The translations under genes were made by a program, and so were the position numbers. Below, piece by piece: positions 55,201 through 64,000 of a stretch of 64,000 nucleotides of DNA (position 1 is its first letter; the number at the start of each line of letters is the position of its first letter). The notes beneath the pieces were generated by a model. It did not search any database, was not told the DNA's origin, and saw nothing but the letters and a program-made list of their open reading frames with translations. This stretch comes from Holacanthus passer (Eukaryota; Chordata; Actinopteri; Pomacanthidae), in contig JAFREQ010000003.1 in the NCBI GenBank assembly GCA_025331565.1, positions 10,533,001 through 10,597,000 of the forward strand. The letters run 5' to 3'.

Positions 55201-58200
55201 GTAAGACACATGCCTGGAGCGGCTTTTCAGCAAAAGCCTGCGACCACTGTTGCCAGGAGCGTAACGCCGCGATGAGGTGCAGTTTAGTAACTTAATAGTG
55301 CAGGACAGTGTCAAACTGGTCGCCAAATATGCTCTCATTTATGTGCTGCACTCTGAAAAGAACACTCCACTTATGAAGACAGCTTGTTTTTATGAACTCT
55401 CCTAAGGTTAACTGCTCTCTCTCTCTCTCTGCTCAGCCACTGTGTTTGTGCATAATTATCTGTCCCTAAAGAGGAGCAGGGCTCTGTCTGTCCTTTTTCC
55501 TTTCATTACACACACAGTTAAAACGGAGGAGGGAAGATAGATAGATGGTGTTAATGACATGATATTAACTGACTAACTATGAAAGAGAAAATTAGGCCGG
55601 ATTATCTTTAATATACTTCCAATGGACGTACAGTTCATATTGGAGAGAGCTTCAGGATATGAGTCTGAACTCACTGACCCTGTCTACATGAAGCCCATCT
55701 CCCCCACATGCTTACAATCTTCATTTTGACATTTCATATATGCCTATAGATACGTCACGCTAGATTAAGTCAGAATTAGTGCCTCAGGAGTTACATTTCA
55801 CATCATTGCCTCTGCCCATCCAATTACAGATACTTCAAAGCATTCTCAGAGATTGAAACACATATTATGTTCGAGCGATCCAGCCAGAAACATCTAGCAT
55901 CCTTTTGGCTCACATCCACCCTTTGTTTTTAAGTCACACTCCAAATTGTGCCTGCCTGGCTTTCATTTGCCTCAATCTGTCAGTCAGGTCAAATGCATTT
56001 GCACATTACCTTGTTACTTTGAAGCTCTAAATCTGTCCTCCTCAGTCTCCACCCAGTAAAGCCATGTGGCTATATGGCTCCCCTAACTGGGAATGACAAA
56101 GACTTAGATGTCATATTACAGCCAGTTAATCCCACAGCAAGAGTCCACTTGCAGGAGATCGCAACAGCAGGGAACCGCTTTAAAGTTGGGATTTTTATAG
56201 CACTCTCCAGGACGTTTATAGATATGATGCTAGAGATCCAGTTTACATCTGCGAACATATGCATGTGCGTGTGTGTGACCTGGTGAGTTCCAAACCCATA
56301 TGATAACGAGCATGACGCATGAACTCTTCCATATGTACCTCACATGCTACACAGTTGAGTCAGTCTTCATAATGTAAACCCTCTGACAACCTGCAATCAG
56401 GACCTTTGAAGTAAATCAGAACATAGCTGATCCTAACAATAAAAAAATGTTTTAATAGGAAGTTTTAACGGGAACCAACTTCATCCAAATGATAGCATAT
56501 GCAAAAAATGCACACACTTCAGTTTTTCATGTAAATCTATGCAAAGCCAAATGTACTGTCAGCCAGTATTTCCTAACTCCATAAAACATTATTACACATA
56601 TTCCTTCCATCATTAACTGTTTCATCAAGATTTTAAAGTTTGGAGCCAGAGAAGTTATTTTGAATATTTTCCAATAAAACAAAGGCTCTCCCCTTGAAAA
56701 AAATGACTAATAAATTAGAGAGTGACTATGTTTCAACAAGGTCACCTTCTCTTGATTTGTCTCATGCCATCATCCAAATGGCTCAAGATCATAAATCTTG
56801 TCCAGCCCGTTCAAGTTTGTAGGGAGACTGCAGACTCCAGCTGGGAGGTCTAAAACAGGGACTTAAAGAGCAGAACTACAAAATCTGAAAATCAAATTGT
56901 TGAAGGGGGAAGAACAACTGGTAACAGTAGCATGAGAAGCTTGTTGGATTATTGCTGACCAAACTCCCAACTTGGAAGGAGGAACCACTCTGGGATAAAA
57001 AAAAAATGTCACTCTCATAATGGAAACCTCAGATGGCCACAGAAGGAGACAGAGAGGAAAAGTATGGTATGCAGGGGGAGACTTTCCATCTGCTCTGGGC
57101 TCCAGCGGAGACTTGTGAGGTCTCTGTCACGAGTGTCCTACAGACCTGCCTCTGCTTTTGTTTATTAGACAATTGCATTTCCTTCCCTTGTTCTATATTT
57201 AGCACAGAGTGACCCTCGTGGTGTCACTGCTACTAAAGAATAGCCACGCGGGCAATGAACCAGGCAACTCTCTCACACAGGAAAGTTTGTTTTGGTGTAC
57301 CATGGAAACTAGGTTTCTGTTTTGCTCATCCTTTTTTTTTTTTTTTTTTCCCTTATCCCCGTCCTATCACAGTATGCAGTATGAAGGCTGTGCCATTGTG
57401 GTGGAAATAACTTAGTCAGAGAGATATAGTGGAGGTGGGAGGAAGAAAGAAAACATTGGTCTAAGTGAGGTCAGCGTGAGAGACCAGAACTGGAACCACT
57501 AAGTCACTTTAAAGTGGAAAACAGCCACCCGAAGCCCATTAGCAGAAACCCAACATTTTACAGCACATCACCTCAGTGCTCCACTTCTCCTCCTGTCCAA
57601 CTTTGCTGCTTTCAGAGCACTTTCTCCTCTTTGAGCTCCCTGTGTTTTGTTATTCGTTTCTATTGGTTATGGTCCTTAAAGTGTCTCCAGACAGCAGTTT
57701 GGTGATCTCAGTTCTCAGTGACACAAGTGGCGTTTTTCTGCGAGGAACGGAACACATGACAGGGAAAAATTTACAGTTTTATAGACCAGTGCTCCTTAAT
57801 GAGGCTTGAACATGGAAAACAAACAGGAGAGAGATCATGCTCATTGTGCGGCATGTTGGGAGGTAGGGTGTGGGCGTGGAGCTCCACCCTCTCGATACTT
57901 GATCTGTTGTGTGTATTTATAGTCACATTAATTTTGGATTTAATGTTGTGGGAGTGTTTGTTGCTCCGCAGCAATCACAACAACAGTGGATCCAGGGTGG
58001 TATTTTTTTTTTATGCCCAACATTAAGCCTGACCATGTAGCATGCCTTAGTGCAATTAAATGGGATATGGTGCAGGAAAAGAAAGGAAGCCAAACATTGA
58101 GATCAAGTGTACCATATAAATAAAAACACGGCTTTTGTATTACTGAATGGAACTGTATTATTATCATTGCATCAAATGTCTTTTGTAACTGAGCTTATAA

Positions 58201-61200
58201 ATTGAGATAAGCTCATGTTTTGTATAACCATGATTATGAGAAACTGAAATATAGTGGTGTCAGTCTAACATATACTGTAAAGATACGTGTTGGTTTTTGC
58301 GTCAGCTGGATCCATGTGATAACATTCAGATAATCACATTAATTCACACACAGAAAGATGACGAGAGCTTCATATGGAAGTCCATGAAGCTGTTTCAGTG
58401 GCTTACGCAAAATTATGAAACTATGCACATTCCTACTTCTATTAGATTATTGATGTAAATCTATCAATAATTTAGATTAAGAGCTTAAAACACACTTTCA
58501 CACATTGGCTTTTGACTATCTCTGACCTGTATTCATTTTTTTTTTTTTTTTAAAGATTGATGTACTTATTGTGCATTTGTTTCTGTTTGCCAGTGTGTTA
58601 TACAAAGCACTGGTCAATCCACTAAATTAGATTGGCCAGCATATAATAACGATGCATAATATAATATACAGTAGAATGTGTGCAGATAGACATATTCACT
58701 GTCAGTTGTGTATGTTTCTTTAGCCTATAGTTTTTCTTTTCTTCCTTCATGCTTCCTTTCTTTTCAGCACTATGTTTGTATGTATCTTACCCTCTTTGCT
58801 CAGACTACAGTTCAAGTAAAAAGAGCACAACACTGCTCTTTAAGCCAATGTTCAGCAAGAGAGACCATATGCGCACAGCGACCTCTTGTGGCCAAACACG
58901 GAAATCCACACATGTTTGGGAAAGTGGCAAAGGTCCTGACTGCACAGCAAACCACAAAACAGTGCATATGTAATGCTAGTCTCATTAAATAGGAGTTTGA
59001 AGGTGCCAAAGAGCTCATGGGTTTGCTCGCGGTGGAGAAGGAAAATCTGTGTACATTCTGTGTAATGTCACAAATGTTTTCTTTTTGGGCTGTATCCCGC
59101 TTTTATAACACACTCTGCAACTGTGTTTGATTTAATCATTTTTAAAACTTAGACTTTATGTGACTCATTTTGCACGGCAATACATATGAATTCAGTGTAA
59201 ATTAAAAGAATATTTCTGCCATGTTAGATTCAGCAAGATCATATTTAGACGTAAGCAGATGTGATTTAATTGTTTGTGTTCAGTGTGAGTGTGTGTGTGT
59301 GTGTAAGACAGAGACAAACATAGAGAGAACAAGAAGTAAGCAATTAACTTAAACAACACCATAAAATAAAACTATGTTTTAAATCATTAACAGTTTCTGA
59401 AAAATTAAACGTACTGCCGCTATCATCATTGTTGGCTGTGCAATTTTGGCACCATTTCACTGCTTCCTCAAAGACAAAGTTAATTCCAAAAACCCTTTGA
59501 TCTTATTCACAGATTCATGGCTCTCATTCTGAACTTTGCGGAGTGAAAGACGATGTTGAAAGGCCTGGACTAAATTAGTAGATGTCAAAGAGAGGATCAG
59601 TTATTTGGGATCAATCTTCAATAACATAAGCAAAACCTTAAAGAAATCTGATCTTTAATCAAAACATGTTATTCCAAGATACTTGAGACATTCGTCAGAA
59701 ACAGCACTATGATCTCAAGCAAGTGAATAATCCTCCTGATAGCTGAGGATGTGTTTCTGTCTCTAAAAACTTTGCCCTTACAGAACGGTTACATCATGCA
59801 TTGCTCATACTGATGTCTCGCCTCCTACGACGCAGGAAGCTGAAGACAGAACACGCCACAGTTTGTAGCATCGACTCTGGTGTGACTGTGGGGACCTTCA
59901 CCTTTAGATGCATATCACCTTTACATCTGTGAGTCCGACAAATAGACAAATGCGCCAGAAAGATGATCTAAGCTTGACCATTTCAGATTGTATGAATGTT
60001 TGTGAAATTAATCCTCCAAACTGGACAACAAATGTGAAATTTGGTTTAAGGTAGGAAGAATATACTCTAAATGAGTGGGAGTTGTAATGAGAAGAGACAT
60101 GTTGTTGTTTATCCTGTTCTTAATCCTCACTCCCTGTAGAGGGAGTCAGAGCCCACAAATCCATGAAATACATTTCAAAGGAAGCATGAGGTGCATCTAA
60201 AGCAGCCTTTGAAGACTTATAAATGTACCTGACGTGGAAGAGCTCATATGTCAATTTGTTTTTATTCTGCAGGCGAGTCACAAAAAGTCTGTACAGACCA
60301 AAGTGAAAAGAAGAAAAAAAAAAGAATAGCTGAACCGCAGTATATCACTTTCTAGGATTTCACATGAAGTATATGCCATCGTTTCCCACTTCCATCTGTT
60401 ACAGAACATATTGATTTGCCATTGCAGGCAACAAAATGGAATCAAGACGTCGATAGCGAGAATCTCAGCAGGAAGGGAATGTAAGTAGTGGGCACCGGAC
60501 CGGAATGGGGCACCATAACTAATCACTCTGATCTCATTTTATTATTTATATTCCCACAGCTGGGTGAGGGCTGGCTGTTTGATCAATCCTCCACTCCCTT
60601 CTTTTAACAGCGAGAAGCCACTGCCGCTGCGTTAAATTATTCAATTGGGCCTGCTTTGTTGTTAATAGCAGTGATCATTCTTGCTTAAACGGCATAATGT
60701 ATGCGCTGACAGCCAACAGTGATACAAACCTGTCCCGAGGGACACAAATCTATCAGTGGTGAGCGTCTACATGCCACATTAGAGATTCCGGGAGCCAGTG
60801 AAGCATAGGCAAGTAAAATACACTCAGCGTCAAGGCCTGTATGGGAAAGGTTTGTTCCACAAGGCCACGTCCATAAATGATCAAGCCTCCACGCTATAGC
60901 CGATTTCCAGTGAAATAAAGCTGACATCAAATGGCCAGAGTGTCGAGCCCTCTTCCCTGGCTTATTAAATGATGGAACAGCCTATCTTATATATTTGTGT
61001 ACTGATTTAAAGCTCAGAAAGACAAGCAGGATGTTGTTATTTATGCAGCACAGTTCAGAGAAAGGAACAAAGATTAGAAGATAAGAGTAAAGGGATTATT
61101 CCTGATTTAGACACGCTGTGCCAAGAACACAAAGTTTTTTGCAAAACCAGACAATTCTTTGACTCAAGTCGCGCTATTTCTAAATCTGGAGCGAGAGACT

Positions 61201-61557
61201 GGGTGAGTTAAGTTTGCAGCATTTTTGTTTGACTTGCAGCCGTTGCCTGGAGTTCTTTTCCATGTGGCTCGTTTGTTTACCCTTCCCCCACCGGGGTGCT
61301 GTCAACACCACCGGCCTGGGTAGGAAAAGGTCAAAATGCCAAGGGGTCGTTCTTGTGACCTGGATTCTGGCCTTTTGCTTGTCGTAACCCTCCAACACCG
61401 TTATTACTACTGCCGCCGAAGAGCTGGAAAAGGGTGCAACTGGGAGGAAGGAATCCTGGGGTTGAAATAACAGGAACTTTTTCAGATGCTGCTGGGCGCA
61501 AGATGTTTTTTATGTCAAGTTGGAATTTACGGCGTAGAAGTCAAAGAGGAAGAAGAA

Positions 61558-61600
61558 GGCATACTTTATTAATCCTCTAGGGGAAATTCAATGTTTTGAA
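61558..61600 (+). repeat. LINE 3'-tail-like fragment
   Basis: ACTTTATTAATCCTCTAGGG followed by GAAATTCA resembles the TTTATTGATCCCCAGGGGAA motif at many teleost LINE and SINE 3' ends. Only this short piece is present. A weaker relative (AACTTTATTGGCCATACACC) is at about 13897. Confidence 0.4.
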
Positions 61601-64000
61601 TAATCAATTGTTTTAAATTTAACCAGTGTACTATATAAGGGTATGTCTGCCTATTACAGGATATTTAAGTAGCAACGGATCTCTAATAACTGACAATTAC
61701 TCCTGAGCTGTCAAACTCCCTGCTGGTATGCATTTCATTTTTCATGTCCAGCTCACATCTAAGCAACATTTGAGATGTTAAGGTGCCAAATGAAAGCACA
61801 AAGAAGAACAGTGGTGTTATTGTTTCTTGCCTCATATGGAAAATAAACAGTAATATGCCACTGCACAGTCCTGCTGAAGTTAATTTAGTCTGTACATTTA
61901 GCTATATGAAATACAGACTTTATTCGTATCACTAGCTTTATGATTTACAGAGCAAAATGCCCTCAAGTCCATTCAGCACACTATATAACAACCCTGCTCG
62001 ATAGCTGAGCGCGGTGCAGAAAGATGTGACGCTGGTATGCACATCTCCATACATCTGCTCAAAAAAGAATGAGACTGAATTCCCTTTGCTCTCTGTGTAA
62101 GCTGCTGCCATATGCTGAATAGATGTAATGTTTTTCATTAGCGGTTGCATAAAACTAGTTTGAAATCTGGAGCAGGCAGGGAGGAGCTGAGAAAGAAGAT
62201 GCATTTAAACCGCAGCACTCCTCCCTCACACATACGGAAGATTCATTCCAGTGTGATATGATGAGAGCAAGCACTTCATGCTGTTCGCCCATTAAACCTG
62301 AAGCTGCTAAATGTTTCGCTGAAACGTTAGGAGGACATTCAACCGCCATCTCTAATCTTAACTGACCGTGTGACCCCCACCACACAAGAGCTGGAGCACG
62401 ACCATATCAGGCGGCGTATTTCATCTGGGAAGAAAAAAAAAATACACCAAGGCTTTGAATGTCATGACTTTCCTAATAATGATCAGATGTTCTTAAGCTC
62501 TCCCTTCAGCCAATTTAAAGGCGAGCCTCGCCACAAAGCACTGAGCACACTTGAGTCAATAAGCCAGTTAGCAGAAGGGAAAGTAAAAAGAATTCAATTC
62601 TTGACTTATTTAATAGGGGATTTGGTGTGGCAGGTCAGGGGGTGTAATCCAGGAGATTGGACACTGATTCTTTAATTGAGTGGCTCCACAGTACATCTCC
62701 TTTCTCCCTTCCCGATTTGGCTCTTATAAGAGGGTCTCCCTTGTGTAGCACTGAATTTCAATGGCTTGCTCCTCTGCTGGTTCAAAACCCCCCTCTTTCA
62801 ACTGCTGCTGCATGGAAACCAGATGGAGATGGGGAGTACAGTACATGAATAAGCCAAGCCTCCTGCGTTTCCTCCACGGCTGAGGGAGTAACTCAGCATT
62901 CATTGACAATAACTCATTCATTAGCAAATAGCAACTGACCAGTCATTGCTAAAAACCTTTAGTCTGCATATCAGGAAACTGGCTGGGGCAGGCTAATGAA
63001 ACCGCAGTGAATGGTGGTGGGGGGGGAAGGCAGCAGTTTGGTGGCTGTGTGCCATGTTCAGGTCCCAGCGGTGCAGAGGATCTCTCCATGTAGCAACAGC
63101 TTCAGTTTGATTCTGCACAGGCTGCTTGTTTCTGCCCGCCGCCTCTGAGGTCCCCGGTTTGTGTCTGGATAAAGCCAGGAGGGAGACTGCTGCTGCTGCT
63201 TTTAAAAAACAGCATCATCCCAAAAACACTGTGGCTGAGAATTAAACTGCGTAACCTCTCACATTCGACAGCAGCAACATTTGCCTGCTGCAAGAGGCCA
63301 GGAGAGTATAATGCTGACTATAAGGTCCATTTTGTGAAATTTGTGCACTATTTCAAAGTGATGCTTTCGATAAGGGCTCAGATAAGTGCTAACAAGATCG
63401 CGTCTCAGCCACAAGTAGTTAAAAGAAATGTCTTATCTGTCTCTGGAGTATTTATTGTAATGGTGCATCCTCAACTACAAGTTTGCTGCAGCCAAATCCT
63501 CGCGCTCCGAGTGGAGAGAAGCACATGCTGGGCTCCTTGAACAGATGGCAATATCCCAGTTCTTGGATTCAAGGCAGGTATTGACAGTTCTGTGTGCATA
63601 CGCAATCATCACTAGAATACTAAATCAAATCACCATACCTCCTGCTTATTATCTGCTCCACTCACCATGATTTTTTTTTTTTTTTAGAATAAATGCGTAT
63701 GAGCAAAAACATGTCCAAAGAACACACAGATATTTTCATCATATGGAGACGATGAGTTCATCCCTGTGGATCTCCCCTCCACCCGCCCTGTCCCTGATTC
63801 CCCGAGCATGAGTAATTGTCAGGCCCTGTGAAATAATCGGAGCTTTCAACGCTAATGGAAGCCCTGCACATTCATTATTCAGTCCAGGAAACAGAGTGCT
63901 GCAAAGTGTCAAGGGACCTATGAGTTATTGCTCAGCGTGAACTAACCTTAGACTACCAGGAAAGTGACTGAAGCCCAGTGCACTTTCTCCTCCTCTGTCC

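Larger units (their letters stand above)
53126..64000. other. upstream of pamr1, no gene identified
   Basis: About 10.9 kb. Apart from an exon-like segment at 55120-55200, homopolymer runs (57331-57349 T, 58539-58552 T, 63669-63685 T), a short GT run at 59286-59304 and one LINE-tail-like fragment, I see nothing that supports a gene. Open frames are short and unrelated to known proteins. Confidence 0.6.

Noticed and set aside
1..64000. tRNA, rRNA, CRISPR array, bacterial operon or riboswitch
   Set aside because: No cloverleaf with A/B boxes, no spaced direct-repeat array and no prokaryotic gene organisation; the window is vertebrate.

Overview
The window is vertebrate nuclear DNA and almost certainly comes from a teleost fish. 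Genes are split into short exons with GT-AG introns. AC/GT microsatellites are frequent. A decayed Tc1-like transposon and several repeats of familiar teleost type are present. Two genes are recognisable, both on the minus strand and in the order and orientation I recall for human 11p13 (SLC1A2 then PAMR1).

Positions 1-19050: the 5' end of slc1a2, the glial glutamate transporter EAAT2/GLT-1. The first recognisable coding exon is at 853-992 (CDS 853-982) and gives MPKQVEVRMHESHLEPIEAR and onward to the start of the first membrane helix. A GC-rich segment at 18794-19130 is the best candidate for the non-coding first exon and promoter, leaving an intron of about 17.8 kb. The rest of the transporter lies off the left edge.

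Positions 19140-29100: spacer between the genes with no confirmed gene. It holds a diverged duplicated block (about 21935 and 22498), a perfect 15-bp stem-loop, a partly tandem repeat family (26278, 27512, 27789) and one orphan exon-like segment at 25641-25705.

Positions 29474-52390: pamr1, the secreted 'inactive serine protease' PAMR1/RAMP. I can assemble 14 coding exons whose splice phases all agree, giving 1187 codons. The order is signal anchor or peptide, Cys-rich N-terminal region, CUB, EGF-like, Sushi A, Sushi B, a 294-residue charged cysteine-free linker, Sushi C, Sushi D, and a trypsin-like domain with Thr in place of the catalytic Ser. From memory, human PAMR1 is about 720 residues with two Sushi domains. 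This gene therefore carries two extra Sushi modules and a long linker, all on symmetric phase 1-1 exons. That is the main finding. One intron appears to use a GC donor, with a frame-compatible GT alternative four bases away. A 51-base phase-1 cassette exon is possible at 38705-38755.

Positions 52391-64000: sequence upstream of pamr1, with a CRE-like site and pyrimidine-rich promoter region, then non-coding sequence with one unassigned exon-like segment at 55120-55200. I saw no tRNA, rRNA or CRISPR array and no intact mobile element.
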